DNA of 64,000 nt from contig OX638131.1 of assembly GCA_951804985.1 (NCBI GenBank), positions 106,784,464 through 106,848,463 on the forward strand, given 5' to 3'. This stretch comes from Dryomyza anilis. Taxonomy: Eukaryota; Arthropoda; Insecta; Diptera; Dryomyzidae. Under the pieces are notes generated by a model. The model did not search any database and was not told the origin of the DNA. It saw only the letters and a program-made list of their open reading frames with translations. A program made the translations under genes and the position numbers. Positions 37,766-48,095 of this stretch are shown piece after piece. Within the stretch, counting starts at the first letter, position 1. Each line of letters opens with the position of its first letter.

Positions 37766-38884
37766 ATATATTTTTTTGAATATTATATTTTTGGCAATGT
37801 AATTTTAATTAAAATTCTTTACAAGTCATCTGATTCTTTTTTAAATGCTGTATTTAATCTACATATTTTTGCAACTCAATCCGTCGAATATAAAAATGAC
37901 ATTTCCACCATTTTGTGCCCGTTTCGAAACGTTTACCTGATTTATTCAACTCACTTATGCACTGACATGAAATACATTAATATTTTATGTATTATGTTTA
38001 TGCAGATTTTTATTGCCATTTGTCATTTATTACATTTACACATTTATTAGCGAAATATTGCAACAACGCAGTATTGTATTTGTGTGTGTATTTTGTGACA
38101 GACTCCCACACATATGCGACTGTTTACAAATTTTACATTTAGTCATAAAGTTTACAGTGTGTTTATACAGTTCCATTTAATATGTGCTGTATAGGATTTT
38201 TTTCTTTTTTATATATATTCTTTATTCTTTTCTAATATTTCTTTATTTTTCTTATTGTTTATTGGTGTTATAAAATAGAAATGCAATCACATGTGAGGTG
38301 ATGATTGTCTACGTGTCAGTGACTGCTTCATTTATCTGTGATATGTTGTCTGAGTGACAGTGATATGTTTTATAGTATTTGTACTAAATACAAGATTGTG
38401 TCTGTGCAGTTTCGTAATTGCGTTGTATTTTTTCCACTTTATTATTATCTCTCATACCTTTTTTTATATGTTTTCTTTTCGAACAAATACTATCACTTCT
38501 ACTACTTGCTACACGGCGGTACTTTGTATCAACTGAAAAACACCCTCCGTGCAATTTTTGACACTTTGCCAAAAAATTAAAAATTCAAGATTCTTCTAAC
38601 ATTTCGTGAACGTAAAGCTTCAGTGCGTCTAATATTTTCTTTTTTGCATCATATTCTCACAATTTTCTTTGTCTTATGTTTGCTTATGTTTCACTCTATT
38701 TAATGGTACATTAATTTTTGCACAAAATTTATTATTTTTTTATTTTTATTGTTATAAACAACATTCTATTCTTCTTCTGCACATATTTGCTCAAATTGAA
38801 TTTTGAAATTACATCAAATTACAACATGTAGCGTAGACTGTTTTTATGATTGATGCCAAAAGTTTAAAATTTTAAAAATCACAT
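37766..38884. other. AT-rich DNA without recognised genes
   Basis: Three overlapping short frames at 38,338-38,580 on both strands have no domain. No supported feature. Confidence 0.5.
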
Positions 38885-39990
38885 TATTTTTAATGAAAAA
38901 TTTGATATTTAGTGAATAATTTGAATTTTTAGTGAAAAATTGAATTTTTAGTAAAAAATTGAATTTTTAGTGAAAAATTGAATTTTAGTGAAAAATTAAA
39001 TTTTTAGTGAAAAATTGAATTTTTAGTGAAAAATTGAATTTTTAGTGAAAAATTGAATTTTTAGTGAAAAATTGAATTATTAGTGAAAAATTTAATTTTA
39101 GTGAAAAATTGAATTTTTAGTGAAATATTGAACTTTTAGAGAAAAATTGAATTTATAGTGAAAATTTGAATTTTTTGTGAAAAATTGAATATTTAGTGAA
39201 AAATTGAATTTTTAATGAAAAATTGAATTTTTAATGAAAAATTGAATTTTTTGTGAAAAATTTAATTTTTTAGTGAAAAATTGAATTTTTAGTGAAAAAA
39301 TGAATTTTAGTAAAAAATTTAATTTTTAGTGAAAAATTAAATTTATAGTGAAAAATTTAATTTTTAATGAAAAATTTAATTTTCAGTGAAAAATTTAATT
39401 TTTAGTGAAAAATTTAATTTTTAGTGAAAAATTTAATTTTTAGTAAAAAATTTATTTTTAGTGAAAAAATTAATTTTTAGTGAAAAAATGAATTTTAGTG
39501 AAAAATTGAATTTTTAGTGAAAAATTTAATTTTTAGTGAAAAATTGAATTTTTATTGAAAAATTGAATTTTTAGTGAAAAATTGAATTTTTAGTAAAAAA
39601 AATTGAATTTTTAGTGAAAAATTGAATTTTTAGTGAAAAATTTAATTTTTTGGGAAAAATTGAATTTTTAGTGAAAAATTGAATTTTAGTGAAAAATTGA
39701 ATTTTTAGTAAAAAATTGAATTTTTAATGAAAATTTGAATTTTTTGTGAAAGTTGTAATTTTTAGTGAAAAATTGAATTTTTAGTGAAAATTTTAATTTT
39801 TAGTGAAAAATTTAATTTCAAATGAACATTTGAATTTTTTGTGAAAATTCTAATTTTTAGTGAAAAATTGAATTTTTAGTGAAATATTGAACTTTTAGTG
39901 AAAAATTAAATATTTAGTGAAAATTGAATTTTTTAAATTAAAAAATTTAATTTTGAATGAGAAATTTAATTTTGAGTAAAAAAATTCCAT
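38885..39990 (-). repeat. 19-bp satellite array D, minus orientation
   Basis: About 57 copies of AAATTGAATTTTTAGTGAA, the complement of arrays A and C. Long runs are identical (about 38,925-39,060 and 39,530-39,620). Variants AATGAA and TTTGTGAA cluster in the middle. Confidence 0.95.
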
Positions 39991-40750
39991 TTAGTGAAAT
40001 TGGTTTTTGCGTATTATTTGTTATGGTACACAACAGCTCAGCTCTCAGTAGAACACTCTATATGCCTTCTTTTTAATAATATTCAAAGTCCACATAAATT
40101 TATTTCATTGGATTATGTTGTCGTCAAGGCTTGCCAAAAAGACAATTTTTGTTTTTCTATTATTTTAAATACATACTTATTTTATATATTTTATGTATTT
40201 TTTAATATATATTTGTGTTCTATTTGTTATATAAATTGTTTCTTCGATTTATATATTTCTCACACGATATCTTAAAGTTTGTTTATACTTTAATGATATA
40301 TAATAAATTAATGTCTGTTTAGAGAAAATATAAAAAAAACAAAAAAATTCAAAAAAATAAAAGAAAATTAAAAAATAAAAAAAAAAAATCTACCGCAAAA
40401 TTTTCTCGTCTGACAAATACGCGATATTTATTATGGGCCACGCGTGGACGAAACATAAAAACCACTTTTTTCACACTCAAATGTCTCGTGATATTGGGCG
40501 AAAATATTTTTATGTTTTGTGTAGTTTGTATATTTGAAAATTTAATGAGCGCGTCGTCATTATGCTTGAGTTTTTTTTCTGTTTCATATTTATTTCTATA
40601 ATACCCTAAAAATGGTTTTTACAATTTGAACTATGGGACATTTTGCACACAAACAAAAATTTTGTATTGCAATGAAACTTCCTAGATACAAAAATTATAT
40701 TTTGGTAAAATGTTTAATTATTTGGAATAATAAACAAGATACAAATTTTC
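39991..40750. other. AT-rich DNA without recognised genes
   Basis: A 93-codon plus frame (39,994-40,275) is Phe/Tyr/Ile rich with no domain. GC-richer motifs lie at 40,437-40,455 (GGGCCACGCGTGGAC), of unknown meaning. Confidence 0.5.
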
Positions 40751-40751
40751 T

Positions 40752-40935
40752 ACACCCAGAAAAAAATACTATATAAATAATAGTATTTTACTATTAAAAA
40801 TAATCAATAGTATAAATTATTATTTTAATCGGATAATACCACTAAATACTAAAAATACCATGACATTGCCATTGATTTTATATGAAAATTTATATTTTTT
40901 GTGTACTATTAAATCAATAATTGTCCTATTGACCA
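40752..40935 (+). repeat. CCCAGAAAAAAATACTAT dispersed repeat, copy 1
   Basis: It starts ACACCCAGAAAAAAATACTAT and continues with AATAGTATTTTACTATT, TTATTTTAATCGGA, CATTGCCATTGATTTTATATG. A close copy is at 46,868-47,020 and a shorter diverged one at 42,462-42,615. The family is unknown; size and sequence suggest a MITE. Confidence 0.7.
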
Positions 40936-41164
40936 ATTTTAATGGGATTTGAGGGAATTTTTATAATATTTAATAATACGGAGCATAGTCCAAGCTAACG
41001 ATCAAAATTTTTTAATATTTTTCCACATGTCAACTTTTTAAAATATGCCCAAAATATGTCGAAATTACCAACCGCATATTACATAAAAATTATGTATAGG
41101 CTGATCATAGGAAAAATATATTCTCGTTTTCTATAGTGTAATAAATATGTAGGGGAAAGGCAAG
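40936..41164. other. AT-rich DNA, fragment of another dispersed repeat
   Basis: GAGCATAGTCCAAGCTAACGATC near 40,980 is shared in part with the ends of the 48.8- and 55.4-kb repeats (CATAGT..AA.CTAAC). Nothing else was recognised. Confidence 0.45.
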
Positions 41165-41172
41165 GTCCGTAG

Positions 41173-41841
41173 TAGAGATGGGCGCGTGCCGTGCTTTTTT
41201 CGTGTCACGTTCAAAAATCTGAGTTCGTGCGTGCAAATCTCCGTGCGTGCTAGTTGCTGTCGTGCCCGTGCCTCCAAAATCAGACACGCGCCCTTTAAAC
41301 ATTTTTTTTTATAGTTTCTACCCCAATTAAAGAAACCCTTACGTGGTATTTTGACCTTTTCCTGAAAATCTGTTTTACTTATGGATTTAAGAGAATAAAA
41401 CAGTATCAAACTTAATTTTTGAATTATTTATTACAGAGACTAAAACCTATTGCAATATCGGTTCCGGTTAGGGTTCCAAGATTATTAAAATTGTGGTTCC
41501 GGTTCCGATTCCAGTTTCAACCAACAAATTAAATGAGTTTCGATTCCGGTTCCATACATTTTTAATAACGGTCCCAATTCCGGTTCTTTCGGTTCCCTGG
41601 CAGGAACTATTATATATGTTCCGGTTCGCTTGCTTTTTCATGTTTTTTCGTGCTTTTTTCATGTTTTGTCGTGTTTTTCCATGTTCTGTCGTGTTTTTAC
41701 GTCTTTCTTCGTGTCTTTTAAAATCCCGTGTTTTATCGTGCTTCTCGTGCGTGCCTGTAAATTTGCTCGTCGGGCTCGTGCACGTGCGTGTCACCTATCG
41801 GCGTGCCCGTGCCATCAAAAACAGGCACGCGCCCATCTCTA
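41173..41841. mobile_element. complete non-autonomous hAT-like element, 669 bp
   Basis: Perfect 18-base terminal inverted repeats TAGAGATGGGCGCGTGCC lie at 41,173-41,190 and 41,824-41,841. The 8-base duplication GTCCGTAG flanks them at 41,165-41,172 and 41,842-41,849. An 8-bp target duplication with a TAGAG-type terminus is the pattern of hAT elements. The interior has GTGC-rich subterminal repeats (CGTGCGTGC) and a GGTTCCGATTCC stretch. No transposase is encoded; the frames of up to 118 codons are not domains. The intact ends suggest relatively recent insertion. Confidence 0.88.
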
Positions 41842-41849
41842 GTCCGTAG

Positions 41850-42461
41850 GTTGGACATAGATTTGTATTTTTACTATTACATTTTATGTACAAACAAGTT
41901 AATGGATTAATATATACCGATTTAAAGTGCATTTAATGGGCTATCTCTTAAAGAAGAAACTTTTATGGTTACATACAAATTTTAAAAAATACAGCCTACT
42001 TTCTGAAGAACAAAAATAATCAAAAAAAAAAAAATGGTCCGTAGGTTGAGCCACCACGAAAAATCATTAAACACCTTTCAAAAAAGATCGAAAATGAATT
42101 ATTTTAATTATATTATCGTTTTTCTACCAATCTGTATTATTTTTCAATTAATGGAACTTACAAAATCATGAACTAGTGATGGTTATTCATTTTGATATTT
42201 TATACGTAAATCTGAACCGAAACCCTAAATGGAAAAATCATTAAAAAAAATCATAAAAATGTTTCAATCTGAAACTCTATATTAAAAAAAAAAACACTAT
42301 GACATTTGCATTTGAGCAATTATATGATAGGAAAATCTTTGTGAGTGCTTCTAATAATGAGAAAATGGGTGACCTACGTACCTTTCCCCTATTTTAGAAT
42401 TAATTTTAAAGTGAGTTAAAAAATCACATTTAAGTTGTGTTGCCCAATCCGGGGTTATACT
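41850..42461. other. AT-rich DNA without recognised genes
   Basis: GGTCCGTAGGTTG recurs at about 42,034, matching the sequence flanking the hAT insertion. The host DNA was therefore itself repeated here. No gene. Confidence 0.5.
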
Positions 42462-42615
42462 CAGAAAAAATACTATAAAATCAATAGTTTTTTACTATTA
42501 AAATTAATTAATAGGATTATCCCATTAAATACTACAAAATACTATTAAATACTATTAAATTGTTTTAGTGTTTATATAAAATATTTATATTTTTATACTA
42601 TTGAATCAATGACAA
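42462..42615 (+). repeat. CCCAGAAAAAAATACTAT dispersed repeat, diverged copy
   Basis: CTCAGAAAAAATACTATAAA followed by ACTATTAAAATTAATTAATAGGA matches the 40.75-kb copy. Local TACTATTAAA units are tandemly multiplied. Confidence 0.6.
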
Positions 42616-42934
42616 TATAGATTACGAGACCCTTTTATCCAGCATACCTCTGAATTGCCCGCCCGATCATGCCTTATTACAATCCATTAATTTTTCTTGT
42701 AATCTTTAACATTTTTGATATACCTTATATGCGAGCAATTCATCAAATTTGTGACTGTGAACTATATTCAAGAGACATAAACATAAATTGAGTAAAATAG
42801 ACATTTAAATGAACAAAACATGAATTTAAGTATGAAGTATTTTTAATTTAAAGTGTTACACTTTTTTTTAAGTGGGCCTGTATTTTTATTTTTTTCATTT
42901 CATATTAATATTAATTTAGCCTTCCCCAGTCAGC

Positions 42935-42999
42935 AGTCCAGAGGTATGCGCGCTGGTCTTGTATTGTAAAGGTCTCGGGTTCGAATCCCTGCTTGGGCT
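42935..42999 (+). pseudogene. tRNA-like sequence with intact box B
   Basis: AGTCCA at 42,935 can pair with TGGGCT at 42,994, as an acceptor stem. GGTTCGAATCC at 42,978-42,988 is a perfect box B. The D-arm/box A part (CAGAGGTATGCGCGC) is degenerate and the total is only about 65 nt. It is a tRNA-derived pseudogene or the head of a second SINE family, different from the SINE 240 bp downstream. Confidence 0.5.
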
Positions 43000-43014
43000 C
43001 GGGAGCTCGTGTTG

Positions 43015-43085
43015 ATATTGTTACGAAAATTCAGTCTACGGAAAACTGTTCTACAAGTTCGTATCTCTGGATTGTGTAACAATTA
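43015..43085. repeat. ATTGTTAC...GTAACAAT inverted repeat
   Basis: ATTGTTAC at 43,015 and GTAACAAT near 43,076 are exact inverted copies about 50 bp apart, just downstream of the tRNA-like sequence. They may be ends of a tiny element or a stem within it. No target duplication was resolved. Confidence 0.45.
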
Positions 43086-43239
43086 ATTTTATTAATTTAC
43101 TTTAATAAACAACTTTACTAATTATAAATTCTAACAACTGCTGCATGTCCACTTTTTAACTGTACATTGTTCTCACATTGTTCGACCACTTTACAATTAC
43201 TCCTGAAGTGCTGTGCTTCAAATGCGGCGCCCTATTATT

Positions 43240-43478
43240 AGCCGCGGTAGCTCAGTGGTTAGAGCGTTGGACTGCAAGCCGAAAGGTCCCCGGTTCAAGC
43301 CTGGACTGGGGCTAACAACATCTTTTCATAGAAACATTTTTCTATACCGCGGTACCTCTCGTCAGTAAATGGCAATCCTACGAGAGTAAAACCATTGCTT
43401 ATGAAACGTTCTCACCCGCCGTTCGGATTCGGCAATAAACTGTAGGTCCCACCACTTTGAGTACAAATATAACACGCA
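43240..43478 (+). mobile_element. tRNA-derived SINE, 3'-truncated copy
   Basis: The tRNA-like head TAGCCGCGGTAGCTCAGTGG is followed by GGACTGCAAGCCG (GCA at the anticodon position) and GGTTCAAGCCTGG. Homology to the other copies stops after AACACGCA, so the tail is missing. The GCA triplet and the exact block AGGTCCCCGGTTCAA point to tRNA-Cys(GCA) as the nearest parent, judged from memory of the fly tRNA. Confidence 0.88.
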
Positions 43479-44526
43479 TATAACAGTACTGTCGTACAAA
43501 GGATATATGTCTGAGTACTGTGGACCTAAGTAGATATTAAATAAAATTAATATTAAATTGAAAATTATTATTTTTTGTTTCTTGTTTCTTTTTTTATTAA
43601 TTTCATTTAATATATCTTTAACTTATTTCAGTTGAAATATATTTAAAAGGCTTTCTTAGAATTTTACAAACTTATTTTAAAAAATTCCATATGTTTTTTT
43701 GAATTTATAAATTTATTTCTGCTTTTTCTGAAATTCATTTTGTTTTAACACATTAAATTTTCTATCTTTTCTATGTCTTATAATGTTTTTATTATTTTCC
43801 GCTTTTTCTTATTTTTTTCTTTTATATATTTTTTAAATTTTTTTTTATATATTTTGTCTGTTTTTTGCATATATTTTTCAATAATTTCAAATGTTTACAA
43901 GTTCATCTAAAATGTTGACATTAATTTATGTCTAAATGCTTATTATTTATTAGATTATCATTGGTTCGCTGACATATTTTATTTTTTTTTCAAATTTTTT
44001 AACATTTTTAACAGCTTTGAATGACTGCGAAAATTTTGTATTTTATTTTATGGCGCCATAAAAATCGAATCTTCCAATATTCATTTAGCAACATATTGTC
44101 CTAGGTTTGTTGAGAGATTGGCGCTCGTAAAACCTGTGAAATGATTAAAGAAAATGGTATTTTTGAAATAGTTAAAATATATATTATTTAAATGACTAAA
44201 TTTAATATTTAAGTACTGAAAATAGTATTTATTTTGTGTATTCATTTTTGATTTTTGGCAGTTTTTATTATTTAGGTTTTAACAAATTGTTTATTTTTTA
44301 CAAATTTTTTGTGATTTAAAATTTTTTTGTGTTTAATTTTTGACATTAGTTTAGAAAATAGCGTGAGCATGTTCTTGCCTACGTTCGAATTTTATCAGAT
44401 ATTGTATGGAAATTTCTATTCAAACTATTTTAAAATCGTTTTCTCAAAAGAACGTATAACTTAAACTGCTTTCTGTCTAGTAAAATCGAATTTAATAATT
44501 TACTACAAATTAGTTTGAATGCAAGA
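43479..44526. other. AT-rich DNA without recognised genes
   Basis: T-rich, low complexity. No supported feature. Confidence 0.5.
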
Positions 44527-45070
44527 ACATGCACCACAACTAAACTCACCACACTAAAACTCACCACATTAAAACTCACCACACTAAAACTCACCACATT
44601 GAAAGTCACTACACTGAAACTCACCACAATATAATTCACCACATAAAAATTCACCACTCTAAAACTCACCACACTAAAACTCAACACAATAAAATTCACC
44701 ACACTGAAATTCGCTACACTAAAACTCACCACAATAAAATTCACCACATAAAAATTCACCACACTAAAATTCACCACACAAAAACTGACCACACTGAAAT
44801 TCACTACACTAAAACTCACAACAATAAAATTCACCACACTAAAAATTCACCACACTAAAACTCACAACACTTAATAATAATAGTTTGGCGCTACAGTCCT
44901 GTATAGGACTTCGGCCGAGCTCTCTCACCATTTTGAGCTGTGCGTGTTATATTTGTACTCAAAGTGGTGGGACCTACAGTTTATTGCAGAATCCGAACGG
45001 CGGGGAAACTCACCACACCAAAATTCACCACACCTAAACTCACCACATTAAAATTCACCACATTTAAACT
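44527..45070 (-). repeat. 15-bp minisatellite CACCACACTAAAACT with SINE insert
   Basis: About 24 tandem copies of the complement of the window-start minisatellite, interrupted by a SINE fragment at 44,873-45,004 and resuming for about five units. The 135-codon minus frame (Val/Phe/Ser/Asn repeat) is the array in translation. Confidence 0.92.
44873..45004 (-). mobile_element. 5'-truncated SINE inside minisatellite
   Basis: This is the 3' part of the SINE only: (AAT)n tail, TAGTTTGGCGCTACAGTCC, the TGTGCGTGTTATATTTG segment, and GAATCCGAACGGCGGG, where it stops. The tRNA head is absent. It interrupts the 15-bp array, so it inserted after that array formed. No clear target duplication was found. 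Confidence 0.88.
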
Positions 45071-45071
45071 T

Positions 45072-45258
45072 CTACTGGAAAAAACTCTACGGGGAAGAAT
45101 TCTACGGGCAAGAATTCTACCGGGAACAAATCTACTGGGTTGAATTTTACGGGAAGAATTCTATGGAAAGCGTTCAATGGAGAAGAATTTTATGGCGAAG
45201 ATTTCTACTGGGAAGAATTTTACGGTGAATTTTTCTACTGGGAAGAATTCTACGGGGC
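45072..45258 (+). repeat. 15-bp minisatellite TCTACGGGGAAGAAT
   Basis: About 12 copies of TCTACGGGGAAGAAT, following directly on the CACCACACTAAAACT array and keeping its 15-base period. Confidence 0.88.
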
Positions 45259-45500
45259 TGCGCAGTCTGAGAAAGAATAGTCATTGAGATAAGTAGTTTT
45301 GGCGGAGAATTATTATTTGATAAAACCCATAAAAACGTCCACATCGTGATATAAATAATTTTTTGTTTATATTAATAAAATCGCTCCAAATCTTTGAATT
45401 CACAACATCTTGGCACGAGTCGTGCACCGGTCCAGCTGGTAAAAAATAAACTTCAATATTTCCTACGACAGAGTTCATAATGAAGATAATTGCAAATTTT
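45259..45500. other. unique DNA without recognised genes
   Basis: A moderately GC-rich patch lies at about 45,405-45,440 (GGCACGAGTCGTGCACCGG). No gene was recognised. Confidence 0.45.
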
Positions 45501-45501
45501 G

Positions 45502-45656
45502 ACAACAGAAGGCGCTGGCATTTTCGAGAGTTTTTGTTAAATAACTAAGCCAATCTTTGGCATAAAATGTTGAAATTTTGTATACAGTTAGTAATATTAA
45601 GCATGATTTATCAATTAGTAAAAACGAAAGTTAAAATTTGGACCAATAGAGGGCGC
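45502..45656 (+). promoter_or_regulatory. two CTCF-like motifs
   Basis: CCAATAGAGGGCGC at 45,643-45,656 matches 13 of 14 positions of the known CTCF core CCASYAGRKGGCRS. ACAACAGAAGGCGC at 45,502-45,515 matches 11 of 14. Both have the same orientation, 141 bp apart, and each is followed by CT. Occupancy is unknown. Confidence 0.4.
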
Positions 45657-46200
45657 TACGCCCATTTTAAACTATATTAATTGATAACTTGCAAACGATT
45701 TGTCGCATTATGTTGGGGTTTGTGATTTTATGTTTATTTGACTGTCATCCAATTCTCTGCAATGTATTGAATAAAAAAATATGTTTTTAAAAATAAAACC
45801 TACTTATCTATCATCACTTGAACTGGTGCAAAGCGTGTTTAAATTAATTATGTGAAAATTTCAAACAAAAGTGCGTTGACCGCAAAACTAAACGGCGACA
45901 AATGCAAAAATATCAAAATGCTAAATTCAAAAATACCTTCCTCCAAATAAAAAAAAAACAAACAAACAAATGAAATAATAAATAAAATTTTTTTTGTTTT
46001 TTTTTTATAAATGTCAGCAGCTACAATTTGTTTTGTAATATTTCAAATATAAAACAAACAAAAAAAAAGTACTCAAAATTCGTGCCAACAAATTTTTGTT
46101 GTTTAGTATATTTTTAGGCGCACAAACATACAACAGCCGCGACAGCAGATTAACTGAATCTAACAAGCGAACAAATAAAAAATTTAGTTTTATATAAATA
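45657..46200. other. AT-rich DNA without recognised genes
   Basis: Runs of A and T (about 45,950-46,010). No supported feature. Confidence 0.5.
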
Positions 46201-46710
46201 TTTGCAAACGACATTCAAATAGTCTGTGTGTGAGTGTCTGTCTGTCCTCTCGTCTTTCTCATTATTTTGCAATAGAAAGATTTGCTGAAAAACAACATCA
46301 AGAAATACAAGAAAAAAAAAGAGCCAAAAATTGTTTGCATCGCATCCGTCAGTTTGCGGCATGTTGTTGATCTCTGGCCAAACGTCTCGCACTTGTTGCA
46401 TGCCGCACATAGTGCGAGGAGGAGACCCTTTATTGAACTCAACATGTTGCTGCGGCTGCGGCTGTTGCTGTCGTTGTTCTTGTTGTGATTGTTGTTGATG
46501 TTGCAGCGTTGAGATATTTGCCACTTGTGACAGCAACAGATACCCACTGCAGTTCGATACAAATAAATACAGATACAAATATAAATACAGTTCTAGATAC
46601 ACATCTACAAATGCAGATACAAATGCAATTTTAGTTACAGATACTGTGTTGCAATAGTTTTTTTTTTTTGTTTGCAACATTTCGTTGTTTGTCATCATCA
46701 TCAACGACGC
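46201..46710. other. opa-rich island and GATACAAAT minisatellite
   Basis: TGCTGCGGCTGCGGCTGTTG (46,447-46,466) and nearby GTTGTT tracts are followed by a degenerate AGATACAAATACAAAT repeat (about 46,555-46,645). The minus-strand 184-codon frame is Gln-rich where it crosses the GCA tract and Tyr/Leu-repetitive over the GATACAAAT repeat. It has no domain, and I do not call it a gene. Confidence 0.55.
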
Positions 46711-46867
46711 AACGATTTAAGATATTATTTAATAGATACTTATATTTTAGTTTCGTTATTTATTAGATACAATTTTTGTATTTATAAGATACTTTTATTT
46801 TATATATTTATTTGTTAGATATTTCAATTTAGAAATTGTATTTTCTATGAAGTTTTAGAAATTATAT

Positions 46868-47020
46868 CCAGAAAAAAATATTATGTAAATAATAGTATTT
46901 TACTATTTAAAATTGTCAATAGGATAAATTATTATTTTAATCGGAAAAAACCATTAAATACTAGAAAATACCACATTACCATTGATTTTATATGAAAAGA
47001 TTTATTTTTTGCATACTAAA
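46868..47020 (+). repeat. CCCAGAAAAAAATACTAT dispersed repeat, copy 2
   Basis: CCAGAAAAAAATATTATGTA, TAATAGTATTTTACTATT, TTATTTTAATCGGA and CATTACCATTGATTTTATATG occur in the same order as at 40.75 kb. Confidence 0.75.
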
Positions 47021-47024
47021 GGGT

Positions 47025-47175
47025 TTTTCAACAGGGACGCTACAAAAGTAGAGCGACAGGGACAGCAAACGATGTCATATTTGTTGCCGCTCTTTTGATA
47101 TTTCTCTTCAGTAAGGTTTGCCATTTCATGATGGGAAGATATACGAATTCGAATTTCGGTAGTAAATTTTAATAA
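47025..47175 (+). mobile_element. possible Tc1/mariner-type 5' fragment
   Basis: A GC-richer segment (CAACAGGGACGC, GCGACAGGGACAGC) is followed by CATGATGGGAAGATATACG, which reads M-M-G-R-Y-T before the frame ends within a dozen codons. An MGRYT-type start after such a leader recalls an insect Tc1/mariner-related mobile gene, from memory only. If so, this is a broken 5' fragment. Confidence 0.3.
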
Positions 47176-47869
47176 TTTCGACTCGTTGTTCTATAACTCA
47201 AAAAAATAAGAAAATATTAAATAAAAAAATGTCCTATTTTGCACCCAGTTTAAGTTACAGGTTGTTTAGAAAATGCATTTTAATGACATAACCTAGTCAA
47301 GAATATGCTTATTAAGTTGTATCTGTTGATAAATGATTATCAATATTGCACTCATGCTTTAGACAATTAAATTACCTTTTCAATGGTATATGACATCTTT
47401 GAACCCCATGATTTGGTTCTTTTTTAAAATGTACGTAAAGTTGAAATTTACAAAAATAAATATACAAATTTTGACTTTGCCATTGAATTTCTCAAAATTT
47501 TGTTACGGATCACCCCGTTTTTTCTAATTTATAATGAAAGACCAGTTCATTCCCAGTATTTTCCTACCAATCACAATGATTTTAACTTGGTAGGAAATGC
47601 TCCAGAATTAATTAAACAGTGACGAGTCTTGTAATGTGGCGGTAGAAGTAAAAGAAAAAATTATTATATTTGGAAATATGTTTCTGTAAAGTAATATGAT
47701 TATAATTTTAATTTTAATAAATGTTGTAAATTATTTCTCGATTATTTCGATTTTTTTTTAATTTCAACCACCAAATCTTAAGACTCGCCAGTGTTTAATT
47801 GTTTTTGTAAGCTACCTTAACAATTTAAAATCACTGTAATTGGTTAGAAAGTGTTGGGAATGAACTGAT
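47176..47869. other. AT-rich DNA without recognised genes
   Basis: No supported feature. ACTCGTTGTTCTATAACTC near 47,182 may be repetitive. Confidence 0.45.
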
Positions 47870-48095
47870 TTATCATTATAAATTAGAACCAGTTGGGAAG
47901 GTTAGATCACATGGGAAATTTTAAAGTAGGTGTTATTATGATAATTAGGATTATCAATATTATAGTCGGTCTAATCGCTAAATCGACTCAGGAGGTCTTT
48001 GCCATACCGGAGATGCCTCCTTCTGGGTGTTACAAACGGCGTACCAAACTGAATATACCCTTTAGTGTAGGGTATAAAAATAGGGTAATTTATCA
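47870..48095 (-). mobile_element. INE-1/DINE-1-like interspersed repeat, copy 2
   Basis: The reverse complement reads TATACCCTACACTAAAGGG, then CGTTTGTAACACCCAGAAGG, then GAGTCGATTTAGCGAT. This is the clearest match in the window to the remembered INE-1 5' architecture. A 77-codon plus frame through it is not a gene. Confidence 0.65.

Noticed and set aside
43240..43312. Functional tRNA gene (also heads at 48,262 and 59,761)
   Set aside because: The anticodon stem is imperfect, the acceptor has mismatches, and each head continues into a shared SINE body with (ATT)n tail and target duplications.
44430..44837. 135-codon minus-strand open frame (Val/Phe/Ser/Asn repeats)
   Set aside because: It is the translation of the 15-bp minisatellite. 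A 15-base period keeps frame and lacks stops, so openness carries no coding signal.
46150..46704. 184-codon Gln-rich minus-strand frame
   Set aside because: The Gln run comes from a GCA/CAA tract and the Leu-Tyr run from a GATACAAAT repeat. The rest has no domain, and another frame overlaps it.
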